Part shown: positions 1-8,787 of the stretch, in pieces
Layout of the letters: every line of letters begins with the position of its first letter
Numbering within the stretch: position 1 is the stretch's first letter
Assembly: GCF_900078665.2 (NCBI RefSeq)
Contig: NZ_LT546207.1
Location: forward strand, 4,505,652-4,544,627
Length of the DNA stretch: 38,976 nucleotides
Reading direction: 5' to 3'
Source: Mycolicibacterium houstonense
Lineage (GTDB): Bacteria > Actinomycetota > Actinomycetes > Mycobacteriales > Mycobacteriaceae
Position numbers and translations under genes: made by a program
Notes under the pieces: model-generated
Told to the model about the DNA's origin: nothing
Databases searched by the model: none
Seen by the model: the letters and a program-made list of their open reading frames with translations, nothing else

Positions 1-177
1 CGGCGCGGCCGCGAACCGACCTGCCTCCGCCGGCCGGTCCGCCTCGTCGAGGTCGGCGGCGGGCGCCTGGATATCCGGAAGTTTCCCGGCCCGGATGACC
101 GGCGCGTATCGCACGCCGGGAACCACCGGAACCCCGCGCAAAACGGTGGGTGATGCAACCGGCGATGTAGTGCTCAT
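1..177 (-). CDS. ptsI: PTS enzyme I, N-terminal fragment (cut by window edge)
   Basis: An open frame runs from an ATG at 177 leftwards out of the window, giving 59 codons. The protein begins MSTTSPVASPTVLRGVPVVP and continues with a GVRYAPV segment. This resembles the start of actinobacterial enzyme I, where the LRGVPVVPG stretch opens the phosphohistidine domain. Enzyme I takes phosphate from phosphoenolpyruvate and passes it to HPr. The active-site histidine and the PEP-binding domain lie outside the window, so the identity rests on the N-terminus and on context. The gene is divergent from fruR-fruK-fruA-ptsH, which supply HPr and the fructose permease, so the set would be complete. A 102-bp divergent intergenic region separates it from fruR. 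Confidence 0.8.
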   Translation of the reverse strand, partial: MSTTSPVASPTVLRGVPVVPGVRYAPVIRAGKLPDIQAPAADLDEADRPAEAGRFAAAP

Positions 178-279
178 GTGAGACAGATTACAAGAAACGA
201 TTGACAAGTCAACACAGGCAAGCGTAAAACAACACATATCAACATTTGATTGTGCTTTAACCCACATAAACGGAGACGC
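178..279. promoter_or_regulatory. Divergent ptsI/fruR promoter region with two small palindromes
   Basis: This AT-rich 102-bp spacer sits between the ptsI start and the fruR start. Two inverted repeats are visible: TTGAC-AA-GTCAA at 201-212 and ATCAA-CAT-TTGAT at 238-250. TTGACA at 201-206, followed 18 bp later by TAAAAC at 225-230, could be a plus-strand promoter, and the first palindrome would overlap its -35. A GGAG at 272-275 serves as the fruR ribosome site. That FruR binds the palindromes is inferred from the habit of DeoR-family regulators of controlling their own divergent operons. Confidence 0.45.
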
Positions 280-1047
280 ATGTACGCCGAAGAGCGCCAG
301 CAGGCCATCGCCACGCTCGTGATGAGCAGGGGCCGGGCCTCTGTGGCCGAGTTGGCGCAGACCTATGACGTCACCACCGAAACCGTCCGGCGCGATCTGG
401 CGGTCCTCGACAAGGCCGGGGTGCTGCGGCGCGTCCACGGCGGCGCCGTCCCGGCACAGACGTTGCATCTCGTGGAGGCCGGCGTCAGCGAGCGCGACAC
501 CACGCGCTCGACGCAGAAGGACGCCATCGCCACCGCGGCCGTGGACTTCTTTCCCCTCAGCGGCGCCAGCGTGCTGCTGGATGCCGGGACCACCACCGCC
601 CGCGTCGCCGAGCGGCTGCCCACCGACCGCGACCTGACCGTGGTGACCAATTCCGTGCCGATCGCCGGACGGGTCGCCGCCATGCCGACCGCCACACTGC
701 AGTTGCTCGGCGGGCGGGTTCGCGGACTCACCCAGGCTGCCGTCGGCGAGCAGGTACTACGGGTCCTCGAGACCCTGCGCGTCGACATCGCGTTCATCGG
801 CACCAACGCCATCAGTGTCCGCCACGGGCTCTCGACTCCAGACACCGAGGAAGCCGCGGTCAAACGGGCCATGGTGCAGGCCGCCAATTACGTTGTGGTG
901 GTTGCCGATTCATCGAAGGTCGGGAAGGAAGACTTCGTCAGCTTCGCACCCATCGACAGTGTGGACAGCCTGATCACCGACGACGAGATCTCCGACGCCG
1001 ACCGCGACCTACTGACCCAGCACGGCGTCGAGGTGGTGATCGCATGA
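280..1047 (+). CDS. fruR: DeoR-family regulator of fructose PTS genes
   Basis: This is a 255-residue protein, the usual DeoR-family length. An N-terminal winged helix-turn-helix (about residues 1-58) contains VAELAQTYDVTTETVRRDL, the family recognition helix. A C-terminal sugar-phosphate sensing domain has the LDAGTTT loop near residue 105 and ADSSKVGKEDF near residue 215. I chose the ATG at 280, preceded by GGAG, over an in-frame ATG at 250 whose extra residues look unlike the family. The stop overlaps the fruK start by ATGA, so regulator and kinase are translationally coupled. It probably represses this operon and is released by fructose 1-phosphate or a related phosphosugar; the effector is inferred. 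Confidence 0.85.
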   Translation: MYAEERQQAIATLVMSRGRASVAELAQTYDVTTETVRRDLAVLDKAGVLRRVHGGAVPAQTLHLVEAGVSERDTTRSTQKDAIATAAVDFFPLSGASVLLDAGTTTARVAERLPTDRDLTVVTNSVPIAGRVAAMPTATLQLLGGRVRGLTQAAVGEQVLRVLETLRVDIAFIGTNAISVRHGLSTPDTEEAAVKRAMVQAANYVVVVADSSKVGKEDFVSFAPIDSVDSLITDDEISDADRDLLTQHGVEVVIA

Positions 1048-2027
1048 TCGTCACCGTCACTCCGAACCCGAGCCTGGACCGCACCGTCACCGTCAGATCG
1101 CCCTTGACGCGCGGGGCCGTGCAGCGAGTCGATTCCGTCACCGTCGAACCGGGCGGCAAGGGCATCAATGTGGCCCGCGCCTTGACCCTGGCCGATGTCG
1201 CCGCCGAGGCCCTGCTGCCCGCCACCGAGTCCGATCCGTTGCTGAATGCACTGCGGACGCTTGGCGTGCCGTTCACCGGTGTTCCCATCGCCGACCCCGT
1301 CCGCACCAACCTCGCCATCACCGAAACCGATGGCACCACAACAAAACTCAACGAGCGCGGTGCCGAGGTGGACGCTGATGCGCTGCAGGCCCTGACCCGC
1401 TGCGTGCTGGCCAAGGCACGGGATGCGTCGTGGGTGGTGCTGTCCGGATCGCTGCCGCCCGGGATGCCGACGGACTGGTACGCGCAGGTGGTATCGCTGC
1501 TGGCTCCGCTGGATTGCCTCGTGGCGGTGGACACCTCCGAGGCACCCCTGGCCGCACTGGCGGATGCGTTCGAGCTGGCCGCGCCGGATCTCATCAAACC
1601 CAACGCCGAGGAGCTGGCCTCTGTGGCCGGTGTCCCGGTAGCCGCCCTGGAAGCTGCGGCCGACGCAGGCGATATGTCCGCGGTGGTGCGGGCCGCCCAA
1701 TCGCTCGTCGCGCGCGGTGTCGGCGCGGTACTGGCCACCCTGGGCGCCGCCGGTGCGGTCCTGGTCGACGGCACCGGCGCCTGGCAGGCCACGCCACCAC
1801 CGATCGTGCCGCGCAGCACCGTCGGTGCGGGCGATGCCTCGTTGGCCGGATATCTGCGCGCCGTCGTCACCGGCGCGCGAGCCCCGCAGCGGCTACAGAT
1901 GGCCGTCGCCTACGGCAGCGCCGCCGCCGCCCTACCCGGTTCCGCCCTGCCCAGCCCCGCCGAACTCGACCTCGACGCCGTGCGCGTCAGCCCCGTCGTC
2001 ACCGCCAATCCGGAAGTACTGCAATGA
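1044..2027 (+). CDS. fruK: 1-phosphofructokinase
   Basis: This 327-residue PfkB-family sugar kinase would convert the fructose 1-phosphate delivered by the PTS permease to fructose 1,6-bisphosphate. Visible features are the N-terminal VTPNPSLDRT substrate segment, EPGGKGINVARAL near residue 35, LSGSLPPGMP near 135, KPNAEEL near 180, and the signature STVGAGDASLAG near 255-266 with its catalytic aspartate. These are typical of bacterial FruK/LacC enzymes. It overlaps fruR upstream and fruA downstream by ATGA each, giving a compact regulator-kinase-permease operon. Phosphofructokinase acting on tagatose phosphate is the main alternative, but adjacency to a fructose EII favours FruK. Confidence 0.92.
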   Translation: MIVTVTPNPSLDRTVTVRSPLTRGAVQRVDSVTVEPGGKGINVARALTLADVAAEALLPATESDPLLNALRTLGVPFTGVPIADPVRTNLAITETDGTTTKLNERGAEVDADALQALTRCVLAKARDASWVVLSGSLPPGMPTDWYAQVVSLLAPLDCLVAVDTSEAPLAALADAFELAAPDLIKPNAEELASVAGVPVAALEAAADAGDMSAVVRAAQSLVARGVGAVLATLGAAGAVLVDGTGAWQATPPPIVPRSTVGAGDASLAGYLRAVVTGARAPQRLQMAVAYGSAAAALPGSALPSPAELDLDAVRVSPVVTANPEVLQ

Positions 2028-4021
2028 CACAACCGATCATCACTCCCGATCTGGTCCTGCTCGACGTCGACGCCGGTGGCGACAAGGAGGCCGTCATCAC
2101 CCGGCTGGTCGCCGGACTCGGCGCGGCCGGCCGCACCAGCGACACCGACGGCCTCGTCGGCGCCGCGATGGCCCGCGAGGCACAGTCGGCCACCGGCCTA
2201 CCCGGCGGGATCGCGATTCCACACTGCCGCTCCCCCTACGTCGACACCCCGACCATCGGGTTCGCCCGACTCGCCCCCAAGGTCGATTTCGGTGCGCCCG
2301 ACGGGCCGGCCGACCTGGCCTTCCTCATCGCTGCACCGGAATCCGGTGGCGCCGAACACATGAAGCTGCTGTCAAGCCTGGCCCGGGCGCTGGTCCGCAA
2401 GGACTTCGTCGCGTCGCTGCGTGAGGCCAGTAGTGCCGACGAGGTGGTGGCGCTCGTCGATGGTGTGGTCAATCCGGCGCCTGCTGCCCCGGCTCCTGAG
2501 CCTGCGTCTCCCGCCGCGCCTGTCTCCATCGTCGCGATCACCGCCTGCCCCACCGGCATTGCGCATACCTATATGGCGGCCGATGCGCTCAAGCAGGCCG
2601 CCGAGACCGCCGGGGTGACCTTGACCGTGGAGACCCAGGGCTCGTCCGGTAGTACTCCGCTGTCTGCGGCGACGATTGCCGCGGCGGACGCCGTCATCTT
2701 CGCCACCGATGTCGGGGTCAAGGACAAGCAGCGCTTCGCCGATAAGCCCGTCATCGCCTCCGGCGTCAAGCGCGCCATCAACGAGCCGGATGCGATGATC
2801 GCCGAGGCCGTCAGCGCCGCAAGCGATCCCAATGCCGCACGGGTGTCCGGTTCAGCGGCTTCGGCCGCCGCGCCCGCCGTTGCCGGCGGCGTGGGCTGGG
2901 GCACCCGGCTCCGGCAGATCCTGCTCACCGGCGTGAGCTACATGATCCCGTTCGTCGCCGCCGGTGGTCTGCTGATCGCCCTGGGCTTCCTGTTCGCCGG
3001 ATACGACATCGGCAATACGCCCGAGGGCGAGACGAGGTCGCTGGGCAACATCATCGCGGCGGGCAACTCGCTGACCGACCTGCCACCCGGCGGATTCACC
3101 CAGTATCTCGGCGCCGTGCTGTTCTCGCTCGGCGGGCTGGCGTTCTCGTTCCTGGTACCGGCGCTGGCCGGCTACATCTCGTTCGCCATCGCGGACCGGC
3201 CCGGTATCGCACCGGGTTTCACCGCCGGCGCGGTTGCCGTATTCGTCGGCGGCGGGTTCATCGGCGGTATCGTCGGCGGCCTGATCGCCGGGTTCGCCGC
3301 GCTGTGGATCAGCCGGATCGCGGTGCCGCGGTGGGCCCGTGGCCTCATGCCCGTGGTGGTGATCCCGCTCGGCGCGTCACTTGTTGTGGGCCTGCTGATG
3401 TTCCTGCTGCTCGGCCGACCCCTGGCCGCCCTGACCACCGGCCTGACCAACTGGCTCGGCGGCATGACCGGGACTTCCGTCGTGATTCTCGGGGTGATCC
3501 TCGGCCTGATGATGTGCTTCGACCTCGGCGGGCCGGTCAACAAGGCGGCATATGCGTTTGCCACCGCAGGTCTCAACGTCGCCGACCCTTCGACCTTGCG
3601 CATCATGGCCGCGGTGATGGCCGCCGGCATGGTGCCGCCGCTGGCGATGGCCCTGGCCTCCACCCTGCGGCCGGGCCTCTTCACCGAACCCGAGCGTGAG
3701 AACGGCCGTGCCGCATGGCTTCTCGGGGCATCCTTCATCTCCGAGGGAGCCATCCCGTTCGCCGCTGCGGATCCGCTGCGGGTGATCCCGTCGATGATGC
3801 TCGGCGGCGCCGTCACCGGCGGTCTCATCATGGGCTTCGACGTCACCTTGAAGGCTCCGCACGGCGGCATCTTCGTGTTCTTCGCGATCGGCAACCTGTT
3901 GTGGTTCCTGGTCGCCCTGGCTGTCGGCACCGTCGTCAGCGCCCTGGCCGTCATCACCGCCAAACAATTCGCCAAACCATCCGTCACCACGCCGGAAACA
4001 CCGGCGCTGGCCACCACCTGA
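2024..4021 (+). CDS. fruA: PTS fructose permease EIIABC
   Basis: This 665-residue membrane protein imports fructose and phosphorylates it at C1. Domain order is IIA-IIB-IIC. The IIA domain (about 1-150) has the phospho-accepting His67 in GIAIPHCRSP. After an Ala/Pro linker the IIB domain (about 165-265) has Cys175 in AITACPTGIAHTY. The IIC domain (about 290-650) has many hydrophobic segments and the conserved EGAIPFAAADP. I took the ATG at 2024, which overlaps the fruK stop by ATGA. A longer open frame upstream is the fruK shadow. Phosphate would flow from PtsI to PtsH to His67 to Cys175 to sugar. All key residues are present, so it looks intact. Confidence 0.93.
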   Translation: MTQPIITPDLVLLDVDAGGDKEAVITRLVAGLGAAGRTSDTDGLVGAAMAREAQSATGLPGGIAIPHCRSPYVDTPTIGFARLAPKVDFGAPDGPADLAFLIAAPESGGAEHMKLLSSLARALVRKDFVASLREASSADEVVALVDGVVNPAPAAPAPEPASPAAPVSIVAITACPTGIAHTYMAADALKQAAETAGVTLTVETQGSSGSTPLSAATIAAADAVIFATDVGVKDKQRFADKPVIASGVKRAINEPDAMIAEAVSAASDPNAARVSGSAASAAAPAVAGGVGWGTRLRQILLTGVSYMIPFVAAGGLLIALGFLFAGYDIGNTPEGETRSLGNIIAAGNSLTDLPPGGFTQYLGAVLFSLGGLAFSFLVPALAGYISFAIADRPGIAPGFTAGAVAVFVGGGFIGGIVGGLIAGFAALWISRIAVPRWARGLMPVVVIPLGASLVVGLLMFLLLGRPLAALTTGLTNWLGGMTGTSVVILGVILGLMMCFDLGGPVNKAAYAFATAGLNVADPSTLRIMAAVMAAGMVPPLAMALASTLRPGLFTEPERENGRAAWLLGASFISEGAIPFAAADPLRVIPSMMLGGAVTGGLIMGFDVTLKAPHGGIFVFFAIGNLLWFLVALAVGTVVSALAVITAKQFAKPSVTTPETPALATT

Positions 4022-4030
4022 GGAGAAACC

Positions 4031-4288
4031 ATGCCCAGCAAGACCGTCACCGTCGGTTCGGCCATCGGCCTGCACGCCCGGCCCGCGGCGATCATCGCCG
4101 AAGCCGTTGTCAACGCGGGAGTTCCCGTCACCCTGTCAATGGACGGCGGCGAACCCGTCGATGCCGGTTCCGCCCTGATGATCATGACCCTGGGCGCAGG
4201 CAACGGCGCTCAGGTGACCGTGGAATCCGACGATGCCGAAGCACTCGCCACCGTGGCCGGGTTGGTGGAGCAGGATTTGGACGCGTAG
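4031..4288 (+). CDS. ptsH: Phosphocarrier protein HPr
   Basis: This 85-residue protein has normal HPr length. GLHARPAA near residues 13-20 contains the histidine phosphorylated by enzyme I. A serine lies in the GSALMIMTLGAG region, where HPr kinase acts in Firmicutes; actinobacteria generally lack that control, so it need not be regulatory here. The start has an AGGAGAAACC ribosome site directly upstream and lies 9 bp after the fruA stop, so it is the last gene of the operon. No clear terminator follows. Confidence 0.93.
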   Translation: MPSKTVTVGSAIGLHARPAAIIAEAVVNAGVPVTLSMDGGEPVDAGSALMIMTLGAGNGAQVTVESDDAEALATVAGLVEQDLDA

Positions 4289-5967
4289 GGGGTCGGGGTC
4301 AGTCGAGTCCATTCGTCCGAGATGCGTGTGGCCCGCGATGTCAGCACCCACGTCTCATCCAGCGATCATTCGTGGGGCATGCTTGAGTTTCATTCAGTCA
4401 AATGGCTAAGCACGGACCCGCTCGTGTCAAACATCAGACTTTGGGAACGCCGTTTGGCCAGACCCGGCGGGAAGGCCAAAGGTATAGCGATTGGCCATTT
4501 CCGAGCGCCCGGTGCTGCCTGTGACGTCATGTATCGGACGCAGACGACCGGCAACCAGGTGGTGCGGTATGACCGCCATGGTGACCTGCGCCGCCTCGGC
4601 GATATGGAGGTCTGCCCACATTTCACCCGTACCAATCACGTGGGCATTCGGGAAATAACTCCATTCACCGAAGGTCGGAGGCGGTGCTCGACGCACCGTG
4701 CGCTTCAGCCTGCGCCCACCGGTCAGCTTCCCGCAACTCCACACCCAATACCCCACGTATAAACTCCAGTCACGGGCTTCCTTCGTACGGGTCCTCAGCG
4801 GAAATTGAGACTGGCCTTATCTACCTGTGGAAAAGGAACATTCGGGTAGTCCGCCCTGATCCTGGCCGCCAGGGCTCGCAATTCCTCGATGTGTCTACAG
4901 CTCCGATCGAACGAATCGACGATGAAATAGCGGCCAATATCTGACTTAACTTCGCCTTCGCTGAACATCACCTTCAGGACCAGCGCATCATCATTTGACT
5001 CGTATAGCGTGAAGTCCCAAGGACTCATCGCGATCCGCTTGAGTTCCATTCGACGGCTCCAGCTCGAACTTGGTCCCATCTTTCACATCTGATCGCCCGA
5101 TGCCGATCGAACGACCCCTCTCAGGAGAGCAGGTACGCCACCCTTTGAACCGTGAGTCATTCGGCAAACGCCGGACGATGCCGACCGTGGGTTTCGCCCT
5201 CACCGACGGCCGCTGATACTCAGCCGCGAGAATCTCTTCGACAAATCCGGCTGAGGACCGAGTACTTCACACGATCCATCGGAGTTACGGGAGCGAATCG
5301 TCCTCGCGTGCTGTCCGCTCCCCTACACATCGCAAATCGATCACCAACGCCAGATGCATCATCTCCTGGTGGCTCCGTACCAGGTTCTTTGATACCCCAG
5401 CCTCCGTCGTGGGCGAAGGCGGCTCGCGGAGGTGTCACCGGCCCCTTTGGCAAGTCACTCGTCGGCCGCGTCGACCTCCTGGCCGAGTTCTCAGTTCTGG
5501 CATCGTCCTCCCCTTCCCCACAAAGGCGCCTTCCGAACGCCGGTAGCGAGGCGCCAGAGCGTTCGAGAGGTAGGTTCCCACTCCTGCTGGTGGACGCGGC
5601 GAGACGAAGCTCCCAGACAGCGACGTCGGTCGAAGACCCAAACCGCCAGCGCCCTGCGTAGCGCAGCCTCTCGATCTCGCCGCCGCATGGTTCGTCAAGC
5701 TGAACCGATGCTGACCGGCGCCTACCTCCCCTACCGGCACCAATTTGTTGGGGGCGACCCGGTGCGCGGCCAGCTTTGCCAGGTGCAACACTCACTGCGA
5801 ACACAAAGCGTTATCAGCGTCACCTAGTCACCCTTATGATTGCCTGCGTGCAAAGAGCGGGGCGGCATGAAGTGAGAATATGCATTGCTGAGCAGATGCT
5901 TTTGAGTTTGCTGAATGTGCACCAGCACACGACAGATGAGTCAAACACGGTCGGGGGAGTGTGAGGC
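4289..5967. other. Gene-poor stretch between ptsH and mycP1
   Basis: About 1.7 kb separates ptsH from mycP1, and only the small minus-strand frame at 4795-5049 looks like a gene. Other open frames here have low-complexity Arg/Ser-rich translations typical of non-coding frames in GC-rich DNA. Base composition looks more mixed than in the neighbouring genes. The stretch must hold the mycP1 promoter: GGGGGAG at 5953-5959 is its ribosome site. I see no tRNA, transposase or convincing repeat. It may be a decayed accessory segment. Confidence 0.5.
4795..5049 (-). CDS. Small hypothetical protein, unrecognised
   Basis: An 84-residue frame starts at ATG 5049 with GGAG seven bases upstream. I do not recognise the family. 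The translation looks like a real folded protein: MELKRIAMSPWDFTLYES, then alternating hydrophobic strands (LVLKVMF, RYFIVDSF) and a charged amphipathic helix (HIEELRALAARIRADYP). Such a strand-rich, single-domain protein could be an immunity or antitoxin-like protein, but no partner is seen beside it and that role is a guess. It stands alone in a gene-poor stretch, opposite in direction to ptsH and mycP1, and may be the surviving part of an eroded cassette. Confidence 0.5.
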   Translation of the reverse strand: MELKRIAMSPWDFTLYESNDDALVLKVMFSEGEVKSDIGRYFIVDSFDRSCRHIEELRALAARIRADYPNVPFPQVDKASLNFR

Positions 5968-7317
5968 GTGCAGCGCTTAGCCGTAATGCTGCTGGCGGTT
6001 TTGCTGGCATTTTTCAGTGCACCGCCGGCGTGGGCGATTGACCCTCCGGCGATCGACGCCGCAGCCGTCCCACCTGATGAAACCGGCCCAGACCAGCCGA
6101 TGGAGCAGCGCAAGATCTGCGCCGCCCCGACGGTCATGCCGAACTCGAACTTCGCCGACAAGCCATGGGCGGCGGAGTATCTGCGGCTGGCCGAAGCGCA
6201 GAAGTTCGCAACCGGCGCCGGCGTAACTGTCGCGGTGATCGACACCGGAGTCAACGGTTCGCCCCGTGTCCCGGCCGAACCCGGCGGCGACTTCGTCGAC
6301 GCCGCAGGCAACGGGATGTCCGACTGCGACTCCCACGGGACACTCACTGCGTCGATCATCGCCGGTCGACCGTCGCCCACCGACGGATTCATCGGAGTTG
6401 CCCCCGATGCGCGACTGATTTCGCTGCGTCAGACGTCCGCGGCGTTCCAACCCAAGGGTTCACGTCAGGATCCCAACGACCCGAACACCACCCAGACCGC
6501 GGGTTCGATCCGCAGTCTGGCCCGTTCAGTGGTGCACGCCGCCAACATGGGCGCGCAGGTGATCAACATCAGTGAGGCCGCCTGCTACAAGGTGACCCGC
6601 CGCATCGATGAGAGCAGCCTGGGTGCGGCGATCAACTACGCCGTGAACGTCAAGGGCGCGGTGATCGTCGTCGCGGCCGGCAACACCGGTCAGGACTGCA
6701 CCCAGAACCCGCCGCCGGACGCGTCGGTCCCGGCGGATGCGCGCGGCTGGAAGGGTGTGCAGACGATCGTCAGCCCCGCCTGGTACGACCCGCTGGTGCT
6801 CACCGTCGGCAGCGTCAGCCAGAACGGTCAGCCGAGCAACTTCTCGATGTCGGGACCGTGGGTGGGAGCGGCGGCTCCGGGTGAGAACCTCACCGCGTTG
6901 GGCTACGACGGCCAACCGATCAACGCCACGCCCGGCGAGGACGGTCCGGTCCCCCTCAACGGCACGTCCTTCTCGGCCGCCTTCGTCTCCGGGCTGGCCG
7001 CACTGGTCAAGCAGCGCTTCCCGGATCTCACCCCCGCGCAGGTGATCAACCGGATCACCGCCACCGCACGGCATCCCGGCGGCGGTGTCGACAACTACGT
7101 CGGGGCCGGCGTGGTCGATCCGGTGGCCGCGTTGACGTGGGAGATCCCTGAAGGTCCGAAGAAGGCACCGTTCAAGGTCAAGGAAGTTCCTCCGCCGGTG
7201 TACATCCCGCCGCCAGACCGTGGCCCGATCACCGGCGTGGTGGTCGCCGGTGCCGCGCTGGCGCTGATCCTCGGGATCGGAGCGATGACTCGACGCGCGC
7301 TGCGGCGGCGCCGATGA
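5968..7317 (+). CDS. mycP1: ESX-1 mycosin (subtilisin-like serine protease)
   Basis: This 449-residue secreted, membrane-anchored protease is an essential ESX-1 component, and in M. tuberculosis it cleaves EspB. A signal peptide (about 1-23, ending PAWA) precedes the mature part. The catalytic triad is visible as Asp92 in AVIDTGV, His123 in DSHGTLTAS and Ser334 in NGTSFSAAF, with the oxyanion Asn239 in AAGNTG. A Pro-rich linker (VPPPVYIPPPDRG) leads to one C-terminal membrane helix (about 420-442) and an Arg-rich tail. The start is GTG at 5968, preceded by GGGGGAG. The stop overlaps eccE1 by ATGA. The predicted target, EspB, is encoded nearby but on the opposite strand. Confidence 0.95.
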   Translation: MQRLAVMLLAVLLAFFSAPPAWAIDPPAIDAAAVPPDETGPDQPMEQRKICAAPTVMPNSNFADKPWAAEYLRLAEAQKFATGAGVTVAVIDTGVNGSPRVPAEPGGDFVDAAGNGMSDCDSHGTLTASIIAGRPSPTDGFIGVAPDARLISLRQTSAAFQPKGSRQDPNDPNTTQTAGSIRSLARSVVHAANMGAQVINISEAACYKVTRRIDESSLGAAINYAVNVKGAVIVVAAGNTGQDCTQNPPPDASVPADARGWKGVQTIVSPAWYDPLVLTVGSVSQNGQPSNFSMSGPWVGAAAPGENLTALGYDGQPINATPGEDGPVPLNGTSFSAAFVSGLAALVKQRFPDLTPAQVINRITATARHPGGGVDNYVGAGVVDPVAALTWEIPEGPKKAPFKVKEVPPPVYIPPPDRGPITGVVVAGAALALILGIGAMTRRALRRRR

Positions 7318-8711
7318 GCTTCTTGCGGCGGAATTTCGGTTTCCGGTTCACGACGGGCCATGCCATCTGGGCGGCCACGCTGATCCCGGCATGTATCGCC
7401 GTGTGTCTGCACTTCAACCTGCTCTGGCTGGGGATCACGCTGTCGGTGCTGATCGCGATCTTCTCGGTGCTGACCATCCGCGGCTACCGGCTCACCGGCT
7501 GGGTCAGGGCCGTCTTCGCCTGGCGACGCCGCCACCGCAGCACGCCCGATGTGCCGTCGGAGCCTGCCGTCGGATCCACCGTGATGCCAGGCGATCACGT
7601 CGCCGTGCGCTGGCAGGGCGACTATCTGGTGGCGGTGATCGAGCTGATTCCAAGGCCTTTCACGCCGACCGTGATCGTCAACGGTGAGGCCGTCTCTGAT
7701 GACACGGTCAGCACCAAACTGGTCGAGAAGCTGCTGGAGGCACACTGCCCCGATCTCGAGGCCGACATCGTCTCGGCCGGCTACCGCGTCGGCAAGACGG
7801 CGCCGGCCAGCCTGGTCGCACTCTACGAACAGGTGGTCGGCCCGTATCCGGCACCCGCCAACCGGCGCACCTGGATCGTGCTCCGGGCCAATCCGGAGGA
7901 AACGCGACGCTCGGCCCAGCGCCGAGACAGCGGCGTGTCCGGCCTGGCCCGCTATCTGGTGGCCTCGACGACCCGCATCGCAGATCAGTTGGCCAGCAAT
8001 GGAATCGACGCGCGATGCTGCCGCAGCTTCGATGACTACGACAAAGCCACCGAGATCAGCTTCGAGAAGGAAACGTGGTCGGTGATCAAGGGCCGCAGCA
8101 CCTTCACCGCGGCTTACAACGCGCCCGGCGGACCAGACGTCTGGTGGTCGGCGCGCGCCGACCACACCACCACGTGCGTGCGGATCCGTCCCGGGCAGGC
8201 TCCGACTTCCACCGTGCTGCTGACCACTTTGTCCAATCCCACGACGCCGCGCGGATTCTTCTGCCTCCACGGCGGACAGCGAGCGGCGCTGCAGGGGATC
8301 ACCCCGGTGACCGACAAGCACTATGAATTGCCGATCGGTTCGGCCGGCGTGCTCGTCGGTGAAACCTCGGACCGGTACCCGGTGTACATGCCGTTCGACA
8401 ACGTCGACGTCAGCATCAACCTGGGCGACGCTCGACTGTTCACCCAGTTCGTCATCCGCTCTGCCGCTTCCGGCGCAGTGGTGACCCTGGGCCCACAGTT
8501 CCGCGAATTCGCCACGATGATCAACGGACGCGTCGGGCGCGTGCCACGCGTGGTGTGGCCGAATGCCACGACCTACTTGGGGCCACATCAAGGCGTCGGC
8601 CGGGTGATCATGCGGCCCAACTTCATTGACACACCGCGACATCGGCAGCTGCCCATCTCGCTGATCAATCCGCGCGAGGAGAGCCGCTACCAGATGGCGC
8701 TGGAGCAGTGA
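7314..8711 (+). CDS. eccE1: ESX-1 membrane component EccE1
   Basis: This 465-residue protein is close to the length of M. tuberculosis EccE1 (462, from memory). Two N-terminal membrane helices (about 15-32 and 36-54) are followed by a large soluble domain. EccE lies at the periphery of the EccBCDE membrane complex. Identification rests on overall resemblance (opening MSFLRRNFGFRFTTGHAIWA) and on its position directly after mycP1 with an ATGA overlap, the conserved pairing in ESX loci. No catalytic motif is expected. Confidence 0.93.
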   Translation: MSFLRRNFGFRFTTGHAIWAATLIPACIAVCLHFNLLWLGITLSVLIAIFSVLTIRGYRLTGWVRAVFAWRRRHRSTPDVPSEPAVGSTVMPGDHVAVRWQGDYLVAVIELIPRPFTPTVIVNGEAVSDDTVSTKLVEKLLEAHCPDLEADIVSAGYRVGKTAPASLVALYEQVVGPYPAPANRRTWIVLRANPEETRRSAQRRDSGVSGLARYLVASTTRIADQLASNGIDARCCRSFDDYDKATEISFEKETWSVIKGRSTFTAAYNAPGGPDVWWSARADHTTTCVRIRPGQAPTSTVLLTTLSNPTTPRGFFCLHGGQRAALQGITPVTDKHYELPIGSAGVLVGETSDRYPVYMPFDNVDVSINLGDARLFTQFVIRSAASGAVVTLGPQFREFATMINGRVGRVPRVVWPNATTYLGPHQGVGRVIMRPNFIDTPRHRQLPISLINPREESRYQMALEQ

Positions 8712-8760
8712 CATCAAGCTTGCTGGGAGAGGGGTCCCAGAAGGGTCGGGAGGAGTAGTT

Positions 8761-8787
8761 ATGACAGAAGATCCGAGGTCGACGTGA
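8761..8787 (+). other. Eight-codon leader frame overlapping the espL start
   Basis: ATG at 8761 follows a strong ribosome site (GGGAGGAG, about 8748-8755) and encodes MTEDPRST before TGA at 8785-8787. The stop overlaps the espL GTG start (8784) as GTGA. The strongest ribosome site in the spacer therefore serves this mini-frame rather than espL. It may couple or regulate espL translation, or it may be chance. Confidence 0.3.

Noticed and set aside
4427..4756. Minus-strand 109-codon frame in the gene-poor block
   Set aside because: Some stretches look protein-like, but there is no ribosome site, no known motif, and the plus frame over the same DNA is equally open.
5220..5804. 194-codon minus-strand frame in the gene-poor block
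   Set aside because: Arg/Gly/Ser-rich translation without hydrophobic core or recognisable motif; typical of chance frames in GC-rich DNA.
5776..5964. Plus-strand 62-codon frame ending 3 bp before mycP1
   Set aside because: No ribosome site at its start and no recognisable features. More likely it is the mycP1 leader region.
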